Made by a program: the position numbers and the translations under genes. Under the pieces are notes generated by a model. The model saw only the letters and a program-made list of their open reading frames with translations. It had not been told where the DNA came from and did not search any database. A DNA stretch of 64,000 nt from CAVUOA01 sp963742955 (GTDB lineage Bacteria > Bacteroidota > Ignavibacteria > Tepidaquicellales > OLB5), in NCBI GenBank assembly GCA_963742955.1, contig CAVUOA010000008.1, forward strand, positions 186,001 to 250,000, given 5' to 3'. Positions 45,124 through 55,135 of the stretch are shown piece after piece (position 1 is the first letter of the stretch; every line of letters begins with the position of its first letter).

Positions 45124-46264
45124 TTGTGGTCTAACATATTAGGACAGGAAAAAGCAATTGAAAAGCTTAAATCGGCATTTACAAATAACCGGGTTGCACA
45201 TGCTTATCTTTTTTACGGCAACGAAGGAACCGGTAAAGATGCCGCAGCAATTGAATTTGCAAAACTGCTTAACTGCCTGAATCTCAAAAACGGCAATGAA
45301 GCCTGTGACAAATGTGAAAACTGTATTAAAATTTCCGGGTTCCGCTCGGAATACTTTAAGTTTATTTGTGCCATGCCTGCCGGAAGGTCTGACCAATCAG
45401 ATTCTGACCCGATAGAAAAACTTCCCGCTGCTGATTTTGATGCATACATGGAACAAATCGGCTTGAAATCGAAAAATCCTTATTACAGGGTAAATATTCC
45501 CAACGCAAATAATATCAGAATAAACAGCATCCGTGACCTAATCAGCAAAGCATATCTTTCTACAGGGAAAAACAGGAAGAAGGTATTTATAATATCTGAG
45601 GCTGATAAAATGAAACAGGAGGCTGCCAATGCATTATTAAAGATACTTGAAGAGCCTCCGCGCAGCAGTGTGCTGATATTAACTACCTCAAAGCTCAACT
45701 CATTGCCGCAGACTGTAATCGGCAGATGCCAAAACATACCATTTGAACCGCTGTCAGAAGAATTGATAACGGGGAAATTAGAACTTCAGCCGGAATTTAA
45801 AAATAATTATTCATCCGATGAGATTTCGCTTGCATCCAAGCTCAGCTTCGGCTCTTATTCAAGAGCAGCAGAGCTTCTTGATACTCGGTATTAAGGAAAT
45901 CAGGGATAATGCTATCAAGTTTTTGATATCATTACTGAAAAATGAGTATGCTGACATCGTTTCAATTATCCGTTCAACAGCGCTGAAAAATAACAAAGAT
46001 AAATTAAAATATCTTCTTTTCTTTTTAAATGTCTGGTTCAGGGATTTGCTGAAAGTTAAATATTCCGGCGAAGGCAAAGAAGTTCAAATTGCCAATTTTG
46101 ATATAAAGGAACGCCTCGAAAGGTTTATCGGCAATTATCCGAATACAGATATCTACAGCGTTATAATGATTCTGGAAGAATCGGAAAAATTCATAACCCA
46201 AAACATCCAGCTCCAGCTGATACTTCTTAATCTCTCGTTCAAGCTGAAGAAGTTTATTAACTGA
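45124..46264 (+). CDS. holB: DNA polymerase III subunit delta' (one-base insertion near 45889)
   Basis: AAA+ clamp-loader subunit. Frame 45124-45894 carries VAHAYLFYGNEGTGKDAAA (P-loop), the zinc-binding Cys pattern NGNEACDKCENCIK, a Walker B-region segment KVFIISEADKM and the LLKILEEPPRSSVLILTT motif. The C-terminal helical domain follows in the next frame to 46264. Removing one T in CGGTATTAAGG joins them as DTRIKEIRDN, giving about 380 residues. TTG start at 45124, 22 bp after the Omp85 stop. Confidence 0.85.
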
Positions 46265-46370
46265 TTTACAGCTTTCCCTGCCCTATTTTATTTTTTTTCA
46301 TATCATTAAACCTTTTCAGCAGTTCTGTGTCTAATTTACAGAAAGCATAAATAATAATAAATTTAAAGCA

Positions 46371-46583
46371 ATGAAAAAAATAAAATATTTAACATTTTTA
46401 GTTTTTACACTTCTGACAATAACAGTTTTTTCAAGTGAAACGGGCGCGGCGCAGGTTACAAATTCAAAAGTAAGTATTGAAAATACTGTCAAATGCAGGC
46501 ACAGACATGTTTGGATTAAGGGTCATTACAAGCTCAACAGGCGCGGCAGGCTGGTTTGGATACCCGGTCACTGGAGAAGATAA
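46371..46583 (+). CDS. Small secreted YXWGXW-type protein
   Basis: 70 residues with a signal peptide (cleavage near TGAAQ). The short mature part has HVWIKGHYKLNRRGRLVWIP and ends PGHWRR, i.e. two W-x-x-GH repeats of the YXWGXW type. Function is unknown; such proteins are small, basic and probably attached to the envelope. A terminator follows. Confidence 0.7.
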   Translation: MKKIKYLTFLVFTLLTITVFSSETGAAQVTNSKVSIENTVKCRHRHVWIKGHYKLNRRGRLVWIPGHWRR

Positions 46584-46616
46584 CTTTTTAACCCCCAAAT
46601 ACCTTCTATAGCCTCC

Positions 46617-46649
46617 GAAGTCTGCCATTGCCGGCGGACTTCTTTTTTT
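46617..46649 (+). terminator. Intrinsic terminator after the YXWGXW gene
   Basis: A 10-bp stem (GAAGTCTGCC/GGCGGACTTC, one wobble pair) with a 6-nt loop and seven T. The T-run abuts the end of the convergent MBL gene. Confidence 0.85.
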
Positions 46650-47619
46650 ATTTTTCGATAAAGACTTTTTGCCCGCCGATTTTCAGAACAAAAATTTTAT
46701 CCTGCAATTGGTCATCTTTAATTATCCGGTTCAATGTTTCAAGAGGCTTCATAGCGTCCGCCTGCGCAAAAAATAAAGTTCCGTAATGAATCGGCACCAT
46801 CCATTTTGCTTTTATATCTCTGAATATCATTACCGCATCAGGAGGAAATACATGATTATGAGTTCCGCAGTTATCGCAGTCGGCGCAGGGACCTATTGGT
46901 ATTAAAGCCAAATCAATTTTAAACTTATCACCCAGCTGTTTATATTTAAGCGAATCATATCCGGTATCACCGGCAAAATAAACTGTTAAGCCGTGGTACT
47001 CAAGAATGTAACCCGTATAATCCCTTTCACCCCATACATAGCCGTCGAGCCCGTACCTGCCGCCCCAATGCTGTGCATATACAGTTGTAACCTTAATTCC
47101 GTTAATAGTTTTTTCCTCCCCAATGATGCGTTTTTCATACCCGTTATCGTTATCCATCCTGATAAAATTAAAATCCATTTGCGGAAGATAATTTTCCAGT
47201 CCGGCAGGAAAAACCAGCGGAGCGCCGGCTGATTTATCTTCGAGGTAACCGAGACTCCCGTAGCTGAGGTGGTCAAAGTGTGAATGTGAAATCAAAATTA
47301 AATCACACCGCGGAATGTTTTTTATATCAATACCCGGTTCAACCAACCTGCGGGCAAATTCGCCCACGGTTTCTGTTAAAACAGGGTCTGTTATTATTAC
47401 TTTATCATCCATCTGTAAAAGCACTGTCGAGTGCCCTATCCATAGCGCGGAAAGCCTTGCGTTTTCTTTAACAGGGTTTGTAATTTTATCGGGGACTTCC
47501 TGCGGAGGAGTAAAAAATACCGGAACATTTCTTACTGCAACATAAAAGAGATTGCAGCCCTCATATAATAATGAGAACAGTATAATTAACAGTACAATGT
47601 ATACACTTTTTTTAAACAA
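46648..47619 (-). CDS. MBL-fold metallohydrolase, NAPE-PLD-like/UlaG-like
   Basis: 323 residues with an N-terminal hydrophobic segment (about 5-25), so membrane-attached. Metal ligands: SHSHFDHL (111-118), HWGGRYG (His about 184), FAGDTGYD (Asp about 217) and HYGTLFF (His about 279). The THNHVFPPDA insertion is typical of the NAPE-phospholipase D-like group. These enzymes cleave phosphodiesters, lactones or lipids, and the substrate here is unknown. Confidence 0.85.
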   Translation of the reverse strand: MFKKSVYIVLLIILFSLLYEGCNLFYVAVRNVPVFFTPPQEVPDKITNPVKENARLSALWIGHSTVLLQMDDKVIITDPVLTETVGEFARRLVEPGIDIKNIPRCDLILISHSHFDHLSYGSLGYLEDKSAGAPLVFPAGLENYLPQMDFNFIRMDNDNGYEKRIIGEEKTINGIKVTTVYAQHWGGRYGLDGYVWGERDYTGYILEYHGLTVYFAGDTGYDSLKYKQLGDKFKIDLALIPIGPCADCDNCGTHNHVFPPDAVMIFRDIKAKWMVPIHYGTLFFAQADAMKPLETLNRIIKDDQLQDKIFVLKIGGQKVFIEK

Positions 47620-47662
47620 ATTTCAGGTATTGCTAATTGATTAATTGTTTAATTGCAAATCG

Positions 47663-48217
47663 CTAATAGTATTTTATATAAAGGCCAAAATTATACCTGC
47701 TGGGTGCATTAGGATTATAATTAAACTTCAGCCCCAGCATTCCGTAAAAAGAATATAAGGCTGCTTCATAAGTAACACTGCCTTTAGTTTCTCCTTCAAG
47801 AGTTTTTTGATAGCTGTAACCCGAACCAAGTGAAAATGACAGGTACTCCCCTTTTTGCCATACAGGTAAAACCACCCGCGCGCCGCTTTTAAACATAAAT
47901 TTATCTAAATCCGCATATTTAAATCCTCCCGGTATAAACTCCGGCTGGAAGAACAATTCCACCGAACCGGAAAATCGTTTAACAGGACTGATATAAAAAA
48001 AATTGAAATCTGAAAGATATTTGTTTGTGTTAAAAGAGAATGAAACAGGCGTAACCTGCCACTGGAGCCCGAATTTAAGGCGGGAGTTGTTTTCATTTCT
48101 ATCCTCGTAAAAGGATACTGTCGGCAATCCCTGCAGTAATGTCCATGTTGTCCACTTCCAGAACCCGGTGGCAGATTTAACCTGAGGGTAAAGATTACCG
48201 CAGGAAAACATTAACAA
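47663..48217 (-). CDS. Probable outer-membrane protein, unknown
   Basis: 184 residues with alternating aromatic strands (PTVSFYEDRNENNSRLKFGL, YSYQKTLEGETKGSVTYEAA) as in barrel proteins. The first ATG (48217) leaves only a short hydrophobic start (MLMFSCGNLYPQ), while the codons upstream continue in frame as LKKLSLYSALLLMFSCGN, a complete signal peptide. The true start is therefore upstream and either non-ATG or misread. No family recognised. Confidence 0.5.
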   Translation of the reverse strand: MLMFSCGNLYPQVKSATGFWKWTTWTLLQGLPTVSFYEDRNENNSRLKFGLQWQVTPVSFSFNTNKYLSDFNFFYISPVKRFSGSVELFFQPEFIPGGFKYADLDKFMFKSGARVVLPVWQKGEYLSFSLGSGYSYQKTLEGETKGSVTYEAALYSFYGMLGLKFNYNPNAPSRYNFGLYIKYY

Positions 48218-48377
48218 TAATGCGGAATATAAACTGAGCTTTTTTAATATATTAAACAGGATAATTATTACTTAAAATTTTCATTTCAAATGATAAGTTA
48301 AAAACTTATCTTATGTTTTTCGGGGGAACTATCCTTAAAAATAGCATAAATTTCCGTTACTTAAAAGTTGAGCCCAT

Positions 48378-49454
48378 ATGAACGAATACGCAGGTGCAAT
48401 ACATATTCATTCCGTATATTCAGACGGAACCGGAAAGATAGAAGATATAGCGCAGGCTGCTTATGATTCTGGTCTTGATTTTATAATGATGACTGACCAC
48501 AACACTCTTAAACCCAAAGAAGACGGTTACGAGAAGTGGATAAACAACGTTATGGTCATTGTAGGATACGAAGTAAATGATATTAACAACAAGAACCATT
48601 ATCTCGTATTCGGTATAGACGAAGTTATAGGAACTTACCAGGTGCTCGATAACGGGGAGCTTGGCTGCAAGCTTCCGGCAAAGGAATACGTAAGACTGAT
48701 TAAAGAAAAAGGCGGAATAGGATTTATTGCTCATCCTGATGAACAGAGATTAATAACCGCAGGACACGTTGCATATCCTTGGACACAGTGGGATACCGAT
48801 GATTTCACGGGAATAGAAATTTGGAATCATATGAGCGAGTGGATTGAAGGAATGAACGAACAGAACAAACTGGATAGGTTTCTTCATCCGCTGAAATCAA
48901 TAATCTCTCCTCCGCAGAAAACCCTTTCGAGATGGGATGTTATAGCTCAAAAGCGTAAAGTCAGCGCAATAGGAAGCGTTGACGCGCATGCTTTCAAGCA
49001 AAACCTGCTTGGTTTTTTTGAAGTTGAAATTTTTGCTTATAAAGTCTTGTTCAAATCGATTCGTACCCACATACTTATAGATGAAGAGATTGAACATTCG
49101 GAAAATTTTGAACTAAGCAAGAACAGTATATTAAATGCTCTTAAGCTGGGCAGGTGCTTTACTGCAAACTTTTACCATGGTGATGCTAAAGGTTTCCGCT
49201 TTTATGCAGAACAGGACGGTGTTACCTGCATAATGGGGGATGATATCAGATTAAAACCCGGAAAAAGTATTGTTATGAGAGTGCTTGTTCCTAAATCATG
49301 TACTATAAGATTAATCCACAACGGCAGGAAAATAAGCGAAGTAAACGGCATGAATATGCTTTTAGATGTTAAAGAAACCGGCGTCTACAGAGTTGAATGC
49401 TGGATAAATGACAAGGGGTGGATTTTTTCTAACCATATTAGAGTTTTAAATTAA
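48378..49454 (+). CDS. PHP-domain phosphoesterase-like protein
   Basis: 358 residues. The PHP metal motifs are visible: IHIHSVYSDG (8-17), MTDHN (38-42), GFIAHPDE and GSVDAH (about 199-204). It has an extra C-terminal beta domain (FRFYAEQDGVTCIMGDDIRL...VLVPKSCTIRLIHNG) typical of secreted or cytosolic PHP proteins with a sandwich tail. The substrate is unknown; DNA polymerase and histidinol phosphatase relatives are excluded by length and context. purF follows after 17 bp. Confidence 0.8.
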   Translation: MNEYAGAIHIHSVYSDGTGKIEDIAQAAYDSGLDFIMMTDHNTLKPKEDGYEKWINNVMVIVGYEVNDINNKNHYLVFGIDEVIGTYQVLDNGELGCKLPAKEYVRLIKEKGGIGFIAHPDEQRLITAGHVAYPWTQWDTDDFTGIEIWNHMSEWIEGMNEQNKLDRFLHPLKSIISPPQKTLSRWDVIAQKRKVSAIGSVDAHAFKQNLLGFFEVEIFAYKVLFKSIRTHILIDEEIEHSENFELSKNSILNALKLGRCFTANFYHGDAKGFRFYAEQDGVTCIMGDDIRLKPGKSIVMRVLVPKSCTIRLIHNGRKISEVNGMNMLLDVKETGVYRVECWINDKGWIFSNHIRVLN

Positions 49455-49471
49455 TGGTGAATATATACTAA

Positions 49472-50989
49472 ATGCCTTCTAATTATTTGATTAATAAAGA
49501 CTTAGATAAACCAAAAAGCAATTGCGCTGTTTTCGGAATTTATAACCACCCTGAAGCTGCTGTAATGACATACTACGGGCTCCATGCTCTTCAGCACCGG
49601 GGACAGGAAGCCTCGGGAATATGCACTTCGGAATTTATTCCCGAAAAAAATAAGTACCGCTTTAATATACACAAAGGGCACGGACTGGCGCACGATGTAT
49701 TTGCAGACCAGAATATTCTGACAACTGTCCTTAAGGGCACTTCTGCAATAGGACACAACAGGTATTCCACCACAGGCGCATCGGATTCCAGAAGCAATAT
49801 CCAGCCTTTTAAGGTTAATTTCAAAGACGGCTACCTGGCGCTGTCTCATAACGGTAATTTTACAAATACAAAAGAGCTGAGGACAAAGCTTCAGGATGAA
49901 GGAACTATTTTCCAGACTACATCAGACAGCGAAATTCTGCTCCACCTGATTGCGCGCTCGAAGCAAAAAGAGCTGATAGACAGAATTCTTGAATCATGCC
50001 GTCAAATAAGAGGAGCATATTCCATTATATTAATGTCTGATGATAAACTTTTTGCAATTCGTGACCCCTATGCAGTCAGACCGCTTTCGATGGGGAAACT
50101 CGGGCATAGCTTTGTCTTTGCATCGGAAACCTGCGCTTTCGATATAATAAATGCAAAGTATATAAGAGAAATAAAACCCGGCGAGATTGTTCAGATTGAC
50201 AGTGAATCTATTAAAACCGGAAAAGAAAAATCATTTATGATTAGCTCTGCAGGTGAAACGAAGCACTGTATATTCGAATATGTATATTTTTCAAGACCTG
50301 ATTCCACAATATTCGGGAATACGGTAGATAAAGCACGCAGGAAGCTGGGCAAAAACCTGGCGATTGAAAAACCTCCGCCGTTATCACACCCGGACGATAA
50401 AAAGGTTGTGGTAATCAGTGTACCTGATTCAAGCAATACTGCAACTCTGGGTTTTCTTACCGAGAGCATAAAATCAAACAAATATATCAAGCTCGAGCTG
50501 GCGCTTATTAGAAGCCATTATATTGGAAGAACTTTTATCCAGCCGGGGCAGAATAACCGTGAGCTGAAGGTTAAAGCAAAATTTAACACAGTTAAATCTG
50601 TTTTGAAGAACAGAATTATTGTGCTTGTTGATGATTCAATTGTACGGGGAACTACTGCAAAACTGCTTGTTAAGCTGATAAAAGAAGCACATCCCAAAGA
50701 AATTCATTTAAGAATAACTTCTCCCCCTATTATTGCACCATGCCATTACGGAATGGATTTCCCGTCAAAAGATGAGCTTATAGCAAACCAGTGCGGTCAA
50801 AACCTGGAGGAAATAAGAAAATTTTTGGATGTGGATTCGGTAGAATATCTATCACTGGAAAAGCTTCATGATTCAGTCCCCCAGGGAACCGATGAATACG
50901 GAAATAAAATCGGGTATTGCGATGCGTGTTTCAGCGGTAAGTATCCTATTCCGATTGAGGAAATCGATAAAAGCGAGTTTGATGAGTAG
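49472..50989 (+). CDS. purF: Amidophosphoribosyltransferase
   Basis: First committed enzyme of purine synthesis, making phosphoribosylamine from PRPP and glutamine. 505 residues: a 17-residue propeptide, then nucleophile Cys18 (SNCAVFGIYNHPEA), HRGQEASG, and the PRPP loop IIVLVDDSIVRGTTAKLL. Cys residues in HCIFEYVYFSRPDS, APCHYGMDFP and YCDACFSGKYP match the [4Fe-4S] ligands of the Bacillus-type enzyme, so it should be oxygen-sensitive. Product made at 2.3 kb by prs is its substrate. Confidence 0.95.
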   Translation: MPSNYLINKDLDKPKSNCAVFGIYNHPEAAVMTYYGLHALQHRGQEASGICTSEFIPEKNKYRFNIHKGHGLAHDVFADQNILTTVLKGTSAIGHNRYSTTGASDSRSNIQPFKVNFKDGYLALSHNGNFTNTKELRTKLQDEGTIFQTTSDSEILLHLIARSKQKELIDRILESCRQIRGAYSIILMSDDKLFAIRDPYAVRPLSMGKLGHSFVFASETCAFDIINAKYIREIKPGEIVQIDSESIKTGKEKSFMISSAGETKHCIFEYVYFSRPDSTIFGNTVDKARRKLGKNLAIEKPPPLSHPDDKKVVVISVPDSSNTATLGFLTESIKSNKYIKLELALIRSHYIGRTFIQPGQNNRELKVKAKFNTVKSVLKNRIIVLVDDSIVRGTTAKLLVKLIKEAHPKEIHLRITSPPIIAPCHYGMDFPSKDELIANQCGQNLEEIRKFLDVDSVEYLSLEKLHDSVPQGTDEYGNKIGYCDACFSGKYPIPIEEIDKSEFDE

Positions 50990-51027
50990 GGAATATCTGA
51001 AGTTTGCTAGACTTTATATGTTTTTTA

Positions 51028-51639
51028 TCATTCTCCGCGTAGAATTTCTTTAATTATATCTTCTACCTGCATTTCCATAAAATCCGGTTTCGATGCCATT
51101 TTTCTAACCATTTTATCGGCTTCTGCCCTGTTGTAACCTAAATTTATAAGAGCTGTAATTATACCTGACATCTTACCTATATCAGTCGAAGTATCAATAC
51201 TGAACTTAGAAACATCAATGCCCGTTTCCGTTTTCGAAAGCTTATCTTTCAGCTCAACCGCAAGACGTTCGGCAGTTTTCCTGCCAACGCCTGTGATTTT
51301 AGTTAACGGCATGTAGTTGCCTTTGGATATTAGCTCAGTCAGTTCTCTGTAATTAATAGCAGAAAGAATGCTGATTCCGGTTTTCGGCCCTATTCCTGAA
51401 ACAGAGATAATCTGCCTGAAAACCTCACGCTCCCCTTCATCAGAAAAGCCGTAAAGCACTACCGCCATCGGGTTTTCTTTAACATGAAAATGAGTAATAA
51501 TTCTTACTTCCTCGTTTACAGAAGGCAGTCTTTCGTAAGCGTTAAGCGTGATGTGAATATTGAAGCCAATTCCACCCGAACTTACAATTACGGAAGTCGG
51601 TTTTTTGTTTATTAATTTTCCTTGAATAAATTCTATCAT
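51028..51639 (-). CDS. ruvA: Holliday junction helicase subunit RuvA
   Basis: 203 residues: an N-terminal OB domain (MIEFIQGKLINKKPTSVIVS), helix-hairpin-helix pairs (QIISVSGIGPKTGISILSAI and LTKITGVGRKTAERLAVELK) and a C-terminal RuvB-binding domain with ALINLGYNRAEADKMVRKM. Its ATG overlaps the ruvC stop by one base (TAATG), so they are translationally coupled. ruvB is not in the window. Confidence 0.95.
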   Translation of the reverse strand: MIEFIQGKLINKKPTSVIVSSGGIGFNIHITLNAYERLPSVNEEVRIITHFHVKENPMAVVLYGFSDEGEREVFRQIISVSGIGPKTGISILSAINYRELTELISKGNYMPLTKITGVGRKTAERLAVELKDKLSKTETGIDVSKFSIDTSTDIGKMSGIITALINLGYNRAEADKMVRKMASKPDFMEMQVEDIIKEILRGE

Positions 51640-52184
51640 TACCGGGAGTTAATTTTTACTCTTTTAGGATTCTGTTTTACAAAATCTTCCCATTTTGTAC
51701 TGCTGACATTAAATTTATTAAGCTTATTATAATGGCACAATGCAACAGCCAGCGCATCGGAAATATCAAGCGATTTAACAGATGTTTTCAACTTCAATAT
51801 GCTGCACACCATATATTTTACCTGTTCTTTCGAGGCGCTTCCGATACCGACTACAGATTTTTTTATTTCACGCGGTGAATATTCTGAAGTCGGTATTTGC
51901 TTATTAACAGCAGCAAGAATGGATACTCCCCTTGCATGTCCAAGCTTTAATGTGGATTGAATATTCTTGCCGTAAAATGCAGTTTCAATGGCAAATTCAT
52001 CCGGAAGATGTTCATCAATGATATTGACAAGAGTATCATAAATTTTTTTCAGCCTTAAAGGAAGAGAATTGTTTTTGGGGTTTTTGATAACGTCACAAGT
52101 AAGAATACAAAGATTTCCGCCTGCACCTTCTATGACAGCATAGCCGGTGTTGATTGTTCCCGGGTCAACGCCTAATATTCTCAT
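51639..52184 (-). CDS. ruvC: Holliday junction resolvase RuvC
   Basis: 181 residues. Acidic catalytic residues: Asp7 in MRILGVDPGTINTGYAV, Glu66 in EFAIETAFYGKN, and the late pair in KSLDISDALAVALCHYN. It forms a cluster with ruvA downstream and yebC upstream on the same strand. The 10-residue basic tail is longer than usual. Confidence 0.95.
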   Translation of the reverse strand: MRILGVDPGTINTGYAVIEGAGGNLCILTCDVIKNPKNNSLPLRLKKIYDTLVNIIDEHLPDEFAIETAFYGKNIQSTLKLGHARGVSILAAVNKQIPTSEYSPREIKKSVVGIGSASKEQVKYMVCSILKLKTSVKSLDISDALAVALCHYNKLNKFNVSSTKWEDFVKQNPKRVKINSR

Positions 52185-52200
52185 GCTTCGGTTTTTCTGG

Positions 52201-52959
52201 TTAACCGCTGAATTCAGCTAAAACTTTTTCATCAATATCGGCATTCGAAAACACATTTTGAACGTCGTCGTGGTCTTCCAGCAGACTAATAAGTCTAAGT
52301 ACCTGTTCGGCTTCTTTGCTTTCAACCCTGGTGAGGGTTTTAGCAACATACTGCAGAGAAGCATTTTCAATTTTAAGCCCCGGCATATTGGAAGATTCAA
52401 GAATTTTTCTTACAGGTTCGAAACTTTCAAGTGAAGTGGTAACCTGGAAGAAATCGGGTTCCTGAACAAGGTCGTCTGCTCCGGCATCCAGAATGATATT
52501 AAGAATATCATCTTCGGTAAAATTGCCTTTTGGAATATTAATGATGCCTTTTCGTTCAAAATTCCATATAACAGCGCCGCTCTCGGCAAGTGTGCCTCCG
52601 TTTCTTGACATGATGTGCCTGAGCTCGGAAACCGTTCTGTTCCTGTTATCAGTAACGGATTCTATCACCAGAGCAACTCCTCCGTGCCCGTAGCCCTCGT
52701 AGGTAATATCTTCATAATGAACGCCTTCGAGTTCGCCCGTACCTTTTTTAACAGCCCTGTTAATGTTATCCTGCGGCATGTTATTTGATTTGGCGTTTTG
52801 GATAGCCAGGCGCAGGCGCGGATTTCCGTTAATATCGCCGCCGCCTATTCTTGCAGCAATTGTAATTTCTTTGATTATTTTTGTAAAGGCTTTGCCTCTT
52901 GCGGCATCAGTGGCAGCTTTTTTTCTTTTAATGGTTGCCCATTTAGAGTGTCCTGACAT
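52201..52959 (-). CDS. yebC: YebC/PmpR family protein
   Basis: 252 residues, starting MSGHSKWATIKRKKAATDAA, the family's near-invariant start, with ARIGGGDINGNPRLRLAIQN, MPQDNINRAVKKGTGE and SRNGGTLAESGAVIWNFERKG. Members act as DNA-binding regulators or, as shown in Bacillus for YeeI/YebC2, help the ribosome at proline stretches. Neighbour of ruvC, as in most bacteria. Confidence 0.94.
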   Translation of the reverse strand: MSGHSKWATIKRKKAATDAARGKAFTKIIKEITIAARIGGGDINGNPRLRLAIQNAKSNNMPQDNINRAVKKGTGELEGVHYEDITYEGYGHGGVALVIESVTDNRNRTVSELRHIMSRNGGTLAESGAVIWNFERKGIINIPKGNFTEDDILNIILDAGADDLVQEPDFFQVTTSLESFEPVRKILESSNMPGLKIENASLQYVAKTLTRVESKEAEQVLRLISLLEDHDDVQNVFSNADIDEKVLAEFSG

Positions 52960-52978
52960 AAGCTATACTTTTAAAGTT

Positions 52979-54778
52979 TTATATTGTAGATAATTTGAAA
53001 TCTCTTATCCTTAATTGTGTTTTCGTTTTCCCGTTCCAGTGGTTTTCGTCAACCGAATAAACTATATCAATAAAATTTCCTGTTTTTAAATCTGAACAAA
53101 TATCACCGTTTACCGAAGGCGCCTGGTAGTATATACATTCAAGTACATTACTGTATGTATACCCGTTACCGTTGTTTTCACCGGGCTTGATATTTCTTCT
53201 GATTTTAAATACATAAGTAGAATTATTAAATATCCGGGGTTCGCCTACTACCTGAACACTGCGTGTAAGAAAAATGGGAGTCATATTTCCCGGACCAAAC
53301 GGCTCGAAATGCTTCAGTATTTTTACAAATCTTTTGTCTATATCGTTTGTATCGAGCTCCGAATCGACTTTAATTTCAGGTATAAGAATCTCATTTCCAA
53401 GCTCGGATTCACTGATAATAGTTTTAGCAACGCGGTTAAAGCACTTTCTGAATTCATCTATACTCTCCAGTTCAAGTTCAAGACCTGCTGCATGATAATG
53501 CCCGCCGAACTGAACCAGTCCGGTAAATTCAGTTGAACACTGCTTAAGAGCTTCATAAATGTTAAAGTTACTGATACTTCTTGCAGAGCCCTTTGCATGC
53601 CCGTTAAAAGTAGTAAGAATTATTGACGGTCTGTAATACTTTTCAACCATTCTTGAAGCAATTATTCCAAGCACCCCGGGATGCCAGTCTTCATTGTGCA
53701 GAACAATTGCTACGTCATCAAAGTCATCGGGCTGGCTTTGGCGGTAGTCTTCATAAAAGTTCTGCGCTTCAAGGTAAATTTCACTGTCGATTTTCTTCCT
53801 GTTTGTATTTTCGGATTCAAGCACTCCGGCAAGAGATTCAGCTTCTGCTAAATTATTACATGTAAGAAATTCAACGGCTCTGGTAGCGTCTCCGAGCCTC
53901 CCCACAGCGTTTATTCTCGGTCCTAAGGAGAAAACCACGTGGGATGTATTAATCTTATCAAATTTAAACCCTGCGTTATGAGTCAGTGTCTCAAAACTGG
54001 GGCGGGGATTGTTTATAATCTGCTTAAAACCAAAGTGTAAAAGAATCCTGTTCTCACCAAGAACCGGAACCATATCGGCAGCAGTAGCAACAGCTACGAG
54101 GTCAAGCAGGTTTTGATAGAAATCAATTCCGAGCCTGATACATAATGCCTGAACTACCTTAAATGCAACTCCTGTACCGCAAAGATATTTGAACGGGTAA
54201 TTGCACCCATCCTGAAGAGGGTCAAGTACGGCGTAAGCGCAGGGAAGAATCTCCGGAGGCTGATGATGGTCACAAATAATAATTTCAATACCCAGCGATT
54301 TGGCGTATTCAACTTTTTCGCAGGCAGTAATACCGCAGTCTATTGCAACAATCAGCTTAATATTTTCTTTTGCCGCAAGGTCAATACCGGTATTGGAAAG
54401 CCCGTACCCGTCGGTGAACCTGTCCGGTATAAATACTTTATTAGGTACACCGAGCTCGTTTAGGAAAAGATGGAACATTGAAACACCGGACGTTCCGTCA
54501 ACGTCATAATCGCCGAATACAAGTATTTCTTCTTTATCTTCTATTACTTTAAGCAGGCGGGTGACAGCTTTATCCATATCCTTCATCAGGAAGGGGTCAT
54601 GCAGACCGGAAAGTTCGGGCATAAAGAATTCCTTTGCCTGAGAATTGGTATCTATCCCCCTCCGAATAAGAATTTTCGAGAGAATAACGGGGATATTTAA
54701 ATCACGGGCATATTGTAAAACCTTGTAAGAGTCAATTCCATTATCAACAGTCCATTTTTTTTTGAGGATTTTCTGCAT
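52979..54778 (-). CDS. recJ: Single-stranded DNA exonuclease RecJ
   Basis: 599 residues. DHH phosphoesterase motifs: VFGDYDVDGTSGV (88-100), DCGITA (148-153), IIICDHHQPP (167-176), then DHHA1 with VQFGGHYHAAGLELELES (usual GGHxxAAG) and the OB-like C-terminus. It degrades 5'-ended single-stranded DNA in recombination and mismatch repair. It lies just upstream of yebC-ruvC-ruvA, giving a small DNA repair cluster, with a tRNA gene on its far side. Confidence 0.95.
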   Translation of the reverse strand: MQKILKKKWTVDNGIDSYKVLQYARDLNIPVILSKILIRRGIDTNSQAKEFFMPELSGLHDPFLMKDMDKAVTRLLKVIEDKEEILVFGDYDVDGTSGVSMFHLFLNELGVPNKVFIPDRFTDGYGLSNTGIDLAAKENIKLIVAIDCGITACEKVEYAKSLGIEIIICDHHQPPEILPCAYAVLDPLQDGCNYPFKYLCGTGVAFKVVQALCIRLGIDFYQNLLDLVAVATAADMVPVLGENRILLHFGFKQIINNPRPSFETLTHNAGFKFDKINTSHVVFSLGPRINAVGRLGDATRAVEFLTCNNLAEAESLAGVLESENTNRKKIDSEIYLEAQNFYEDYRQSQPDDFDDVAIVLHNEDWHPGVLGIIASRMVEKYYRPSIILTTFNGHAKGSARSISNFNIYEALKQCSTEFTGLVQFGGHYHAAGLELELESIDEFRKCFNRVAKTIISESELGNEILIPEIKVDSELDTNDIDKRFVKILKHFEPFGPGNMTPIFLTRSVQVVGEPRIFNNSTYVFKIRRNIKPGENNGNGYTYSNVLECIYYQAPSVNGDICSDLKTGNFIDIVYSVDENHWNGKTKTQLRIRDFKLSTI

Positions 54779-54827
54779 AAATCTTATAAGGCTTTACCGG
54801 AATTTCGCTGTAATAAATAAATTCAAG

Positions 54828-54911
54828 TGCCCGGAGCGAGACTCGAACTCGCACTCCAGTACAGGAACTGCGCCCTGAACGCAGCGTGTATACCAATTTC
54901 ACCATCCGGGC
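54828..54911 (-). tRNA. tRNA-Leu (anticodon CAG)
   Basis: Read on the minus strand: 7-bp acceptor GCCCGGA/TCCGGGC plus discriminator A, anticodon stem CTGCG/CGCAG with loop TTCAGGG (anticodon at 54875-54877), a long variable arm as in class II tRNAs, and T arm GCGAG-TTCGAGT-CTCGC. The CCA is not encoded. Confidence 0.94.
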
Positions 54912-55027
54912 TAAAATGATTTTTTGTTGCTCAGAGTGCTATTTATTAAATTTTTAGGACTTATTCAATTTAATAAATTTTGCACTCTTTTAATTGAAAA
55001 TACACATAAACCGCCATAAAAAACAAT

Positions 55028-55053
55028 AGGGGGCATATTTTAATATGCCCCCT
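55028..55053 (-). terminator. Palindrome with 12-bp stem downstream of the T9SS propeller gene
   Basis: AGGGGGCATATT, 2 nt, then its exact complement. As part of minus-strand transcription it lies after the propeller protein gene and its sorting-domain remnant. Confidence 0.65.
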
Positions 55054-55081
55054 GAGAAAAAAAGTTCGTTTAAGTTGTGAC

Positions 55082-55135
55082 TTACTTCACAAGCACCATT
55101 TTTTTAGTTTCAACAAAATTACCTGATTCCAACCT
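55082..55135 (-). pseudogene. Remnant of a T9SS sorting domain (last 17 codons and stop)
   Basis: On the minus strand this reads RLESGNFVETKKMVLVK and stop, the normal end of a type A T9SS C-terminal domain. No larger open frame precedes it: an inverted repeat (55135-55157) interrupts the sequence directly upstream. The adjacent propeller gene ends with the related YFLTKKMVLLK. It looks like the leftover of a second, deleted secreted protein. Confidence 0.65.
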